Shown: positions 9,244 through 17,466 of the stretch, in pieces | Numbering within the stretch: the first letter of the stretch is position 1 | Layout: every line of letters begins with the position of its first letter | Assembly: GCA_026419775.2 (NCBI GenBank) | Contig: JAOPGA020000710.1 | Location: forward strand, 1 to 39,166 | From: Acrasis kona | Lineage: Eukaryota; Heterolobosea; Eutetramitea; Acrasida; Acrasidae | Reading direction: 5' to 3' | Length of the DNA stretch: 39,166 nt | Notes under the pieces: generated by a model | Databases searched by the model: none | What the model was told of the DNA's origin: nothing | Seen by the model: the letters and a program-made list of their open reading frames with translations, nothing else | Translations under genes and position numbers: made by a program

Positions 9244-10221
9244 TTACCAAGTGTTTGAAATTTTATTTGCAACTATTCTAACTCTATCTAGACATTGACA
9301 GTTTGTGATGTGTGGTTCTATCGCAGCACTACCAAACATTGAACCAAGGAAGGCACCAAGCAGCACTGGACAGTAATTTGCTTTACCTGCAAACAAGAAA
9401 GAATCCTCTAAACAATTTTTTACTATTTCATCGTGGTTAGTATATTCTAATGCCTTCTTTGATGTATGTTTCCTCAAAAAGAACAGCGAAGCTCTTAGGA
9501 CGTGTGGAGAAAATCCATCTCTTTTAATTTGTTTACTTTTATTATTTGTAGGAAAACAATTTAATGTTTCTTCAAAGTCATCATCACTACCTAGGATGTC
9601 ACAAAGTGCAGATTGTAACTGATCTTCCAAAGGATTAATGTGGTTAGAAATTTCACTGCTTAACTCTTGCCACCAACTTGATTTTGTGTTTGCGCCCTGT
9701 AGCATTAATAATCTACAAAGCAAGACGGAGATTTGTGTGGTTTGATAAGCCAGTGGATGGCAATGTGTCATTGTTGTTTCCATCTTTGCAAGGTTGAGTA
9801 GTTGGTCAACATTGAATGCTGAAAACATTGATAATACGCACCCCCTATGCGAACCATTAACACCAGCTGTGTATCCATCTAGATTATCGTGAGTTGACTT
9901 TGAAATTGCAGCAATTGTTTCTATTGATAATTTCTCCTCAATGGAAGAAACGTCGAATGTTGTTTGTTTTGGATCTACTAAGGTATGCATTGCCTCTTGA
10001 AACGCGTTAATTGCAACCAATCCAGTGTCATCATAACCATCCTCTTTGTTGAAAAACCACGATAAATATCTAGCGAAAATGTTTGTCGAATTAAAAGTGC
10101 CTTCCTTTGATACACTCTCGCAAATTAGCAAAGCCATTTGTATTGGCCCACCATTCTTATCACCTGCCGCAACACCAAGTAAACATCCTCTAACTCTGGA
10201 TTGAATAGATGAACGATTCAT
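9244..10221 (-). CDS. ADP-ribosylglycohydrolase (ARH/DraG)-like protein
   Basis: This 325-aa single-exon protein belongs to the ARH/DraG fold, whose active members remove ADP-ribose from proteins or metabolites using two Mg ions. Visible are the N-terminal RVRGCLLGVAAGD motif, a DDT triplet in the KEDGYDDTG segment, the NGSHRGC turn, the HCHPLA helix and a C-terminal GAFLGSMFG helix. The usual GGDTDT metal site before that helix reads AGKANYCP instead, so the C-terminal aspartates are absent and the protein may be inactive or bind rather than cleave. The start at 10221 is the ATG directly before RVRGC-like sequence; a longer frame to 10290 would run into the neighbouring gene. HAUS1 diverges only 39 bp away. 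Confidence 0.75.
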   Translation of the reverse strand: MNRSSIQSRVRGCLLGVAAGDKNGGPIQMALLICESVSKEGTFNSTNIFARYLSWFFNKEDGYDDTGLVAINAFQEAMHTLVDPKQTTFDVSSIEEKLSIETIAAISKSTHDNLDGYTAGVNGSHRGCVLSMFSAFNVDQLLNLAKMETTMTHCHPLAYQTTQISVLLCRLLMLQGANTKSSWWQELSSEISNHINPLEDQLQSALCDILGSDDDFEETLNCFPTNNKSKQIKRDGFSPHVLRASLFFLRKHTSKKALEYTNHDEIVKNCLEDSFLFAGKANYCPVLLGAFLGSMFGSAAIEPHITNCQCLDRVRIVANKISNTW

Positions 10222-10260
10222 ATCCTGGCAAAGTTGCCCAACGAACTTCTTGTGAACAAA
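10222..10260. promoter_or_regulatory. 39-bp bidirectional gap between two divergent ATGs
   Basis: The whole space between the start codons of the ARH-like gene (minus) and HAUS1 (plus) is 39 bp. Both transcripts must therefore start inside this gap or inside the other gene's coding sequence. No TATA element is evident. The mS25/JAMM pair at 15738-15776 has a gap of the same length. Confidence 0.5.
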
Positions 10261-11202
10261 ATGGACGAAAAAGAACAATTTGTATTGCAATGGCTTCGTA
10301 CAAGGTTTGATGACATTCCACCCTTTGAACGAACGGAAAACTCAATAAACATTCTATTTCAACTAGCGCACAATAATATTCAACAAAATGATGTATACAG
10401 CGAACTTATGCAGGACCACAGGAGGAGAATACGAGAATATCAATTAATGTCCCAAAGAAACAAAAACATATTGAAGCAAACCAAATTATTTCACATTCCA
10501 AGTGCAAATGCGAGTAGCAGTTTGAATGCATCAACATCAAGCGGAAGCTTCAACTCCTCAGTTCTAAATACATCTTCATCGGTCTTGGGTAATACATCTT
10601 CTACAACAACGAGGCCAATAGTAAGGGCACTTGCTGAAACCGCTGTTACTCTTGACATTAATGATTTAAAAAATTCAAGTTACCTACTTGCAATAAATGA
10701 TCTTACTCAGGAAAATGATAAAGTTGTTGACCAACATTTAAGCATTTCCAATACAGCTCTTCAATTGAGCAAAAAAAATCTTCTTGCTGTAAAAAAATTA
10801 AATGAATTGAAAAAACTTTTAGATGGTTTTAAAAAAGAACAAGAAAAAAGGGCATCAGACGACACTGTCGAAAAAAGAAGAGAGCACATTGAGTATCTTA
10901 AAAAGAAGGCAGAAGATTACGAACAACAAATAGGACCTCTAAGAGGAGAAATTGAAAAAATGTTATCGGCGGCACAAATTGATTCTTTGGGTGAAATTCA
11001 ACACACTACTATTGTTAAAATGTATCAAGATGTGATTGAGTTGAAATCGAAAGTTGAACCCAAACTACAAAAATTAGCATCATATCATAATCTGCCACCT
11101 GATGAGAATGGTGTCAAAGTGAGCATCATACAGGCTGAGAGCGAATTGAGATCGCTCGAAGATAAGTTCAAGTACAAGGCACAGGAAATGTGGGCGGAAT
11201 GA
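10261..11202 (+). CDS. HAUS1: HAUS augmin-like complex subunit 1
   Basis: This 313-aa single-exon protein resembles HAUS1 (CCDC5), a coiled-coil subunit of augmin, which recruits gamma-tubulin to spindle microtubules for branching nucleation. Supporting features are the N-terminal LQWLRTRF...IPPFERTENSINIL segment, long heptad-rich helices (about 45-80 and 160-230), and the C-terminal YHNLPPD motif followed by a final charged helix (SELRSLEDKF). A Ser/Thr/Asn-rich linker at about 85-115 replaces helix sequence of animal homologues. The overall length fits the family (about 280-320 aa). The ATG at 10261 is the first in frame; upstream codons are non-ATG. Augmin was lost in yeasts, so its presence argues against a yeast-like fungus despite the Zn2Cys6 gene. 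Confidence 0.78.
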   Translation: MDEKEQFVLQWLRTRFDDIPPFERTENSINILFQLAHNNIQQNDVYSELMQDHRRRIREYQLMSQRNKNILKQTKLFHIPSANASSSLNASTSSGSFNSSVLNTSSSVLGNTSSTTTRPIVRALAETAVTLDINDLKNSSYLLAINDLTQENDKVVDQHLSISNTALQLSKKNLLAVKKLNELKKLLDGFKKEQEKRASDDTVEKRREHIEYLKKKAEDYEQQIGPLRGEIEKMLSAAQIDSLGEIQHTTIVKMYQDVIELKSKVEPKLQKLASYHNLPPDENGVKVSIIQAESELRSLEDKFKYKAQEMWAE

Positions 11203-11366
11203 TTCGACTGATGTAGTTGAAAGTGTTTTTAGTAAAATGTCAAATTTCATTCTATATTAGTGGTCTTTTACATTTTTTTGATGTTCATAGGTAACGAATC
11301 TGATTTTTGACAGCGAAATGGACTCACAAACAACAACAGTTCATTTGCATTCGCAATTATAACAAA

Positions 11367-12098
11367 ATGTATCTGGCCATAGAACTTGCGAACATTGCCT
11401 GCATAGTTGTACAGGTGGTTGTAGGCTACAAGACACAAACAATAGATATAGGGACAACACTTGTGTGTATAATATGTCAACTAGCGGGTGGATTCAGTGT
11501 ACTGCCAACAAGAAACAAGTCACTACCAGAGTGGATTGGTCTTTTAGGAGAGTTGTACATTATTAACCCCATATTGTTGTGTATAACAATGATACTCATT
11601 TCAACGATTGTACGAGAGTGGTTATCAAGAAAGATGGGGAGCATTTTAGAGGAGCAGCACAACACAACGTTCAAAGTTCTTAACTACATGAGCTCCACAG
11701 ATTGCTACGCACTTATCATGAGTATCTTTATGGTGTTACAGTACATAATTGCCGCAGCGTTAACACTAATCTACTTCACATCATGTTCTTCTTTGAGTCG
11801 GGTCTCAGCAATCGGAAGTACTCTTTCATACATTCAAGTGATGGGGATGCTGTTCCTTGCATTACTTTTACAGATGGTACAATCTGAGAAACCACATCAG
11901 AAGGCACAACACACCACAACGCTAATATTCGCATGTGCTGTAACTGCTGTTAGTTCAGTTCAAAAAATGTACGCGGAGGAGACTTTGACCACATTTGCAG
12001 GTTTATTCTCTATAATGATTCGTTGCGTATTAAACATATCAACAACCATGGCTGTGGCATATATGAGTTGTCCAAACAAGATGATCCAAACTTTGTAA
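11367..12098 (+). CDS. multipass membrane protein of unknown family
   Basis: About 243 aa from the first in-frame ATG at 11367; the open frame reaches 11307 through a TTG codon only. I count about seven hydrophobic segments: residues 2-20, 30-45, 62-85, 115-140, 150-172, 185-205 and 212-232. Loops are short, with a few charged residues (LPTRNKSLPEW; SEKPHQKAQH). No signature motif is recognised; the start inside the first hydrophobic segment is unusual, and a short missed upstream exon is possible. It follows HAUS1 on the same strand after about 165 bp. Confidence 0.6.
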   Translation: MYLAIELANIACIVVQVVVGYKTQTIDIGTTLVCIICQLAGGFSVLPTRNKSLPEWIGLLGELYIINPILLCITMILISTIVREWLSRKMGSILEEQHNTTFKVLNYMSSTDCYALIMSIFMVLQYIIAAALTLIYFTSCSSLSRVSAIGSTLSYIQVMGMLFLALLLQMVQSEKPHQKAQHTTTLIFACAVTAVSSVQKMYAEETLTTFAGLFSIMIRCVLNISTTMAVAYMSCPNKMIQTL

Positions 12099-12301
12099 CG
12101 CCATAATTAAATCACTAGGAAGACTAAGATTTGCCAATAAAAACACGTTTATATAACTTGTCTAAACATATATCTTGTATTGGATCGTTGACTTCTGAAT
12201 AATTATTCACCATACAATTATCATAAGAATTATTGTGCCACAGATTGGGTGAACTTAAAAGACAATCTAATCTCGAGTCAGCCAAGTCAACCTTCGTTAA
12301 A

Positions 12302-13062
12302 ATGTCTTCAAGTTATGAAGTTGAGGCAATTCTTCTATCTAAAGGGGAGGGTAAAAATAAACAATACTATGTCAAGTGGAAGCACTATTCAATAAGAGAC
12401 TCAACATGGGAACCCATACAACACCTTGAGGAGTCACCAGAGATGATCACAGAGTTTGAAAATAGCATAGAACCGAAAATAATAATGCATCTATCATCAC
12501 AAAAAGATTTAAATCTAAAGTGCGTGCGTATCATAGATTCCAGAGGCAAGGGAGTAAGTTTGATTGTTAATATTTCTAACCATTATAGAAAAAAAAAGAA
12601 TACTTGGTAGAGTGGGACTTTCACCCTACGCCAACATGGGAACCAGAAAGAACAATACCAAAAGCAGAAATACAAAAATATAAAAAATCAGCAAAAGCTC
12701 CCCCTAAGAAAAAACAGAAAATAGACGAAGCCTCAACAGAAGAATCAACAAACCCATCAGTTACGAAAATGGTCAATGGAGATACAATAAAGTCCATACC
12801 AAATACTTCAAAAAGCACACCAGAACCAAAGCCAAGCGTCGCCCTAACCATTGATGACGATCAAATCAACAAGTTCTCAAACACCAAAACACCATGCAAG
12901 GTAACAAACATTATTAGGCGGAAACAAGAGTTAGTCGTGGAAGTTGCGTTTGAGGATGAACAGGAAAAACAGATTTTTAGCATGGACGTCGTGAGAAAAA
13001 TGTATCCTCAGGAGGTAATTAGCTTCTTGTTGTCAAGGGTGTTGTTTGTTGAGAAGAAATAA
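12302..13062 (+). CDS. HP1-like protein: two chromodomains plus chromoshadow domain
   Basis: Two exons, 12302-12553 and 12589-13062, around a 35-nt intron encode 241 aa. Chromodomain 1 (about residues 5-52) keeps the three methyl-lysine cage aromatics of HP1: Tyr at the start (YEVEAIL), Trp and Tyr in VKWKHYS, followed by STWEP. A second chromo-like unit (about 75-112: RIIDSRGKG...KEYLVEWDF...TWEPE) spans the splice and lacks the first cage aromatic. A Lys/Pro/Ser-rich linker (about 113-176) leads to a chromoshadow domain (about 185-241) with the PQEVISFL helix that mediates dimerisation in HP1. HP1 proteins bind H3K9me and build heterochromatin. Classical HP1 has one chromodomain, so the doubling is unusual. 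Rad6 follows downstream on the same strand. Predicted nuclear. Confidence 0.82.
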
Positions 13063-13349
13063 ATTATAATTTAAGTAATTTTTAATCTATTGATAAGTAA
13101 CTTTTGAAACAAACTCTTCCACTAGTGTGAGCGTTCTCCGGTGATTAGGTCGGCTGATGTGCCAACACTCCAGTGACAAACCCAATTTAATTAAGATTTT
13201 GATGCCAAAACTTTCATACAAACAAATCCAACTATGTTGACGTTCCAAAACTTTGAGCACTCAAAGTCCACTCTGGTGGTGTGTGATTATAATTGATCAA
13301 GTAAAAATAGGAGATTGTAATCTATTGGATCAAATTGACCTGTTGCAAC

Positions 13350-13905
13350 ATGTCGACACCATGCAAGCGAAGGTTGTTGAGAGATTTCAAGAAGATGAAG
13401 ACTGATCCTCCACAGGGTATTAGCGCCTCTCCTTTAAATGATAACATTATGCAATGGAACGCTGTAATATTCGGGTACAGTTCGAACATTTAATCAACCG
13501 AAAATTAACTATAGGCCTGACGAAACACCTTGGGAAGGAGGCACTTTCAAGTTAACCATTACATTTACAGAAGAATATCCGAACAAACCACCGAAAGTCG
13601 TGTTTAATACTAAAATGTTTCATCCGAACAGTAATATAACAACACATTTTGTTGGCTAACGAGTGATAGTTTATAATGATGGAGGAATATGTCTAGACAT
13701 TTTGCAGAATCAATGGTCACCTATTTATGATGTGAGCGCCATATTAGCATCCATACAATCACTATTGACTGATCCCAATCCCAACTCTCCCGCAAACTCC
13801 GAAGCCTCAAGATTATATCAAGAGAACAGAAAGCTTTATGAAAAGAAAGTAAAGGAGATGGTAGAAAAAAGTTGGGAAGAAGAAGAAGAGAATGCTGATG
13901 AATAA
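13350..13905 (+). CDS. RAD6: ubiquitin-conjugating enzyme E2 of the Rad6/UBE2A type
   Basis: Three exons (13350-13474, 13515-13630, 13670-13905) with introns of 40 and 39 nt encode 158 aa. The start [19 protein letters not shown] matches Rad6 almost position for position. The FHPN motif (about 77-80) is completed just before intron 2, and the catalytic cysteine is C88 in GGICLDIL, the same number as in yeast Rad6. The [11 protein letters not shown] stretch and KSWEEEE acidic tail also match. Rad6 with Bre1-type E3s ubiquitinates histone H2B and with Rad18 ubiquitinates PCNA, linking transcription and DNA-damage tolerance. It converges on the JAMM-BAH gene with only 11 bp between stops. Confidence 0.95.
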
Positions 13906-13916
13906 AAATGTACACT

Positions 13917-15737
13917 TTATGGAAATGCTGTTTCTGTCAACGGTTCTATTGTTTGTGTTTTGAAATCAATCTGTCGCGAACATCCATATATAGGAGCTTT
14001 ATCAAACCCTTGGTCCTCACCAAACTTCTTTTGAATGTATGTTTCATATGAATAAACATGTACTTTTGCAATATTGACCAAGCTGACTAGAAAAGTCTTC
14101 TTTTCTCCCTTTAGATATATAAGCTCTCCGTCATACTCTTCTGTGGCGTTTAATCGTTTAGGTGTAGCGAGACTTTCTCCCCAGATGCAAAGATTATCGT
14201 ATTGCTGTTCGTTTGTTGCGTTTTGATATCTCTCGTGAACAAAAATGTGAGTGATTTTGGCAAACTCCAAAGCACCTTCTTGTTGAAAGCTAATTACTTC
14301 TTCCACCTTGTATACTTCGTGGTTGAGGCAAAACTTTTCATAGTAGAAACAATCTCCATACTTTGTGAGTGGTCCGTCCATGAGGAAGAATGAAGAACTG
14401 TTGTTATTCTAAAAGTCATTAGATGAAGTGAAGGAGAGATGGTTACCATCATTGATAAAAGTTGTACACTTGGATCGTTCATGTCCATGAATGGGGCGTC
14501 ACTATCAGTGACTGTATTGGATTGACTGCTTTGTGATGTAATGTTCCTTGACGAGAAGTGGGAGTTGACTACTCTTCCAATCTCTAATATTTCTTGTTCG
14601 CTCCGATCGTCATCTTGCTTTTCCATGATTTGATCTTTGGTGCCAAGCTGCAATGTACTCAACAAGTTCTTTTTTTCTTGAATCAACTGACGTAGTGTGT
14701 CATTGTGGTTCCTAATGTTTCTTAGATCACACCGCAGAGCAGCTGCTTTATGACAAATGGAATCCTTCCAGAAAGATGTAAGGAATGATTGGTATTGTGA
14801 TACAAGGAATAATTGTTTTTCGAGTCTATCGGATTTATACAGGTGCTTGAAAGTTTCTTTGGTCTCTTCAAAAACAGTTTTTAATGTAGAATGTATTTGG
14901 CGTTGTGCTTGGCTTGTCAAGTGGACTTGTTCATTGATGCTACACATGACTTTGACTGCCTCCATGTCTCCGTTCTCGCTGGTTCTGGTCCGGAATGTAT
15001 TGAAATAGAAATCATGTCTGTCGCTTACATACCTATGAGCTGATTCATTAAAGTACGCTGAACAAATGATGCCAAAAGCACAAGGTGCCTGACTTTGCAT
15101 TTCTCTCTGCATGGCAAGATCTTTCATTGATGGGAAAGGAGGGATGCGTGGATGACTATGGTACCAGCCCATGAAATTCATGTTGTTCTCGCTGAACAGT
15201 ATGGAAGCCCTTACAAATTCATTTTCATCACACTCAACACCATCCACTGCAATGTTTTCTACATCTCTGATGCAGGCATAGTAATGTCTGACGTGAACTA
15301 TGTTTAACTCCTCGTTAAAGTGACCTCCCAACATGCCAATAACCTCGTTAACGTGATCACTATACACATGGTCAAGTATTCCTGCTAAAACACTTTGATC
15401 AACTACTACAGAGTATGGCTTGTTGTTGTGATTACTAAACAATTTTAAGATGGCAATTATAAAGCACATACACTGATTCCTCATGAACCATGTCACAAAG
15501 CGAATTGTCATTCGAGAAATCGCCCCTACAACACCTAGACAAAGACATGTTGTATGTTCCTGCTTCTCCAAATGTTTGTGTCTCGAATCTAATCCTCTTG
15601 TTGTCTTGAGTTTCATCTGGAAGAACATTTTCTGCCTCATCATCTTCATAATCACTATCATCCGACTGTGACGATTCATCATCCTTGGCCGTTTCTATTC
15701 TTTCACGCTTCTTCAGAACGCCATTTTTGCCTTCCAT
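13917..15737 (-). CDS. JAMM metalloprotease domain protein with C-terminal BAH-like domain
   Basis: Three exons (15737-15472, 15434-14447, 14408-13917) with introns of 37 and 38 nt give 581 aa. Residues 1-88 are acidic and Ser-rich with basic patches. The MPN/JAMM domain (about 95-240) has Glu119 (EVIGMLGG) and a complete zinc motif H181-S-H183-x7-S191-x2-D194, so it should be an active deubiquitinase-type protease; overall it is closest to the MPND/MYSM1 group. A helical coiled-coil region (about 245-400) follows. After intron 2 comes a domain (about 428-560) beginning KYGDCFYY and ending GELIYLKG...NIAKVHVYSYETY, which I read as BAH-like. BAH domains bind nucleosomes or histone tails. MYSM1 itself is an H2A deubiquitinase with SANT-SWIRM instead. 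Diverges from mS25 by 39 bp. Confidence 0.8.
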
Positions 15738-15776
15738 GACTGACTGGACTTTACAAACAAAACAAATTCACACAAG
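15738..15776. promoter_or_regulatory. 39-bp bidirectional gap between JAMM-BAH and mS25
   Basis: Only 39 bp separate the start codon of the JAMM-BAH gene (minus, 15737) from that of mS25 (plus, 15777). The gap is A-rich on the + strand near mS25 and has no TATA element. It equals the HAUS1/ARH gap in length but shares no obvious sequence with it. Confidence 0.5.
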
Positions 15777-16203
15777 ATGACCAAGCTCTATAATACAGCA
15801 CGTTTTATAAAGGATAACAAAATAATATTACCAAAAAATGTCATGAAGATTACCGGCGTATTCCAAAAGGGCATTCCATACAAGATGCAAGTTTTAGATT
15901 TATGTAGATCTCAGTTCCCAAGCATCAAGCACCACAACCCTCAAGTCGAGTTAACTTATGTCAAAACAAAAAATGTTAGCTCTTATACTTTTATGATTGT
16001 CGAGATGAGTATGTTCCTCACATGATTAAACTTCTAACCTTATAGCTGACGGAAAACAACAAAAGATTGGAGTTTCACAAGGTGACACTACTGAAAAACT
16101 ACTCAAAAAGGTAATAAACGCCGCGGAAAACATGAACAGAGAAGGCATAGATCAAGATTATGTAAGATTAATTGCACAAGAAAAGAGGTTTAGAGAAGCA
16201 TAA
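15777..16203 (+). CDS. mitochondrial small ribosomal subunit protein mS25 (L51/S25/CI-B8 fold)
   Basis: Two exons (15777-16008, 16046-16203) around a 37-nt intron with a TTCTAAC branch-like site encode 129 aa. The sequence FPSIKHHNPQVEL is the conserved core of the L51/S25/CI-B8 thioredoxin-like fold found in mS25, mL43 and NDUFA2. The exon junction joins the second strand (FMIVEM) to a DGK turn and the following SQGDTTEKLLKKVI helix, as in mS25. The N-terminal 20 residues are basic (YNTARFIKDNK). Length fits mS25 better than mL43. The protein would act in the mitochondrial ribosome. Confidence 0.75.
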
Positions 16204-16275
16204 ATAAACTTTTAAACATTTTGGTTTTGTATTCGGAGAATGTTTAAGATCATAATTATACCTACATCAATTTTA

Positions 16276-16704
16276 TTATTGCTTTTTTTGTGAAGCTCTG
16301 TTTGACAAGGAATTCTTGCCTCTGTAGGTGGGCTTGAATGTATTAAAAAATGAGAAATTAGGGAACCATGGCCACACAGAAGTCAACTCCAATACCTTGG
16401 GATCTACTGTGGCTCCACCTATTCCACCTGCTACAGGGATGTGTTGCCACTTTGGACTAACTTTGCTTTCTAATGTTCGGGCCTCATTTCCAGTTTGTTT
16501 CGATTTGAATCTTCCTCTCCACGCAGTTGATAGTTTATCAAGAATGTCCTTCATCCACTTTGGCTTGTAGAATTGTGTCCATGAATGGTCACTGCTGGCT
16601 TTAGATTTGAATTTTTGAGCTGGTTTTGTGTAAGGTCTATCCCACACATAGCAGTTACTGCAAACAACCAGTGCTATTAGTATACAAGCTATTAACAATC
16701 TCAT
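16276..16704 (-). CDS. small secreted protein, unknown family
   Basis: 142 aa, one exon. The first 18 residues (MRLLIACILIALVVCSNC) are a clear signal peptide with cleavage likely near SNC. The mature part is basic and Trp-rich with many Lys/Arg (KSKASSDHSW, KPKWMKDIL), followed by a Gly-Gly turn and a Trp/Phe/Pro cluster (VWPWFPNFSFF). The only cysteines lie in the leader region, so no disulfide scaffold is expected. No homologue is recognised. It is tail-to-tail with mS25, about 70 bp apart. Confidence 0.6.
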   Translation of the reverse strand: MRLLIACILIALVVCSNCYVWDRPYTKPAQKFKSKASSDHSWTQFYKPKWMKDILDKLSTAWRGRFKSKQTGNEARTLESKVSPKWQHIPVAGGIGGATVDPKVLELTSVWPWFPNFSFFNTFKPTYRGKNSLSNRASQKKQ

Positions 16705-17010
16705 TATTATACAATCTATGGCAAACGAATAAACACTGCTGTCTTTTTGATGTGATGATTCGTAGCCACATCACATGGTCACCAAAAGTTTCACTACCAG
16801 AACAGTTACTACTGTAGGCAGCTCTAAAAAAAGAAAGTTCGCAGGAACTATAGCATTGATGCTTAAAATTTAATGGGCAGACAACCCATCACTGTGTCAA
16901 TTTCAAATTTTCTTCTCTTCATCTGTCAAAACTTGAGCTCAACCCAACGCTCACGGACGAGAAGTAAGGGTTCGTACCAACAGAACTTTACACTTTTGAA
17001 TTATTGAGCC

Positions 17011-17424
17011 ATGGCAAGACAACGAAACATTTTTGAGGATGATATTATCAAAAAGTTTACGGAGAGTATCGACTCAGCCCTTCAAAACAATGCACGAGGC
17101 GACTCTATGGGTGTCGACCCCTCTGTATATGAAGAAGTGTGGTTCCAAATGACGAATACTGATGTGGCGACCGTATATCTAACTGTTCTCATGGGGAAAC
17201 TCATGAAGATGGAGAGCATTTCTATACAAAAACAAAAGCGATAATAACAATCCCATCCCTCCCTTTAACGACCTATCTTATAATCTTGATGAGTCGGATG
17301 CTGTGGTTGAGAATGAAATCAAACTACAAAACGTCGTTAAGGAATTAAATCTTGGTACACAAAAAGTAGACCCACAACACCAATTGTTAAATAAAAGAAA
17401 AGAGCCAGCAGTCAAGAGAAAGTA
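17011..17424 (+). CDS. small gene of unknown function with an unresolved frame break
   Basis: A frame from ATG 17011 encodes about 77 residues (MARQRNIFEDD...) ending at a TAA at 17242-17244. A second coding-looking frame (DNNNPIPPFNDL... to RKEPAVKRK) continues from 17240 to a stop at 17422-17424 and needs a one-base shift to connect. The break lies in an A-rich run (ACAAAAACAAAAGCG), where a base-count error or real slippage is plausible. A 36-nt GT-AG candidate intron at 17173-17208 is in phase and does not solve the break. The first part is helical (KKFTESIDSAL), the tail Lys-rich. No family is recognised. The PACS-like gene begins only 42 bp after the last stop. Confidence 0.45.
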
Positions 17425-17466
17425 ATTCACTTTATTCAAACTATATTTCTTACAAGTAATAGTAGC

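Noticed and set aside
11307-11366. Longer N-terminus of the membrane protein
   Set aside because: Requires a TTG start; a missed exon is possible but no clear donor/acceptor pair was found.
12233-12301. Upstream extension of the HP1-like protein
   Set aside because: Starts at GTG and adds non-conserved residues; ATG 12302 fits directly before the chromodomain.
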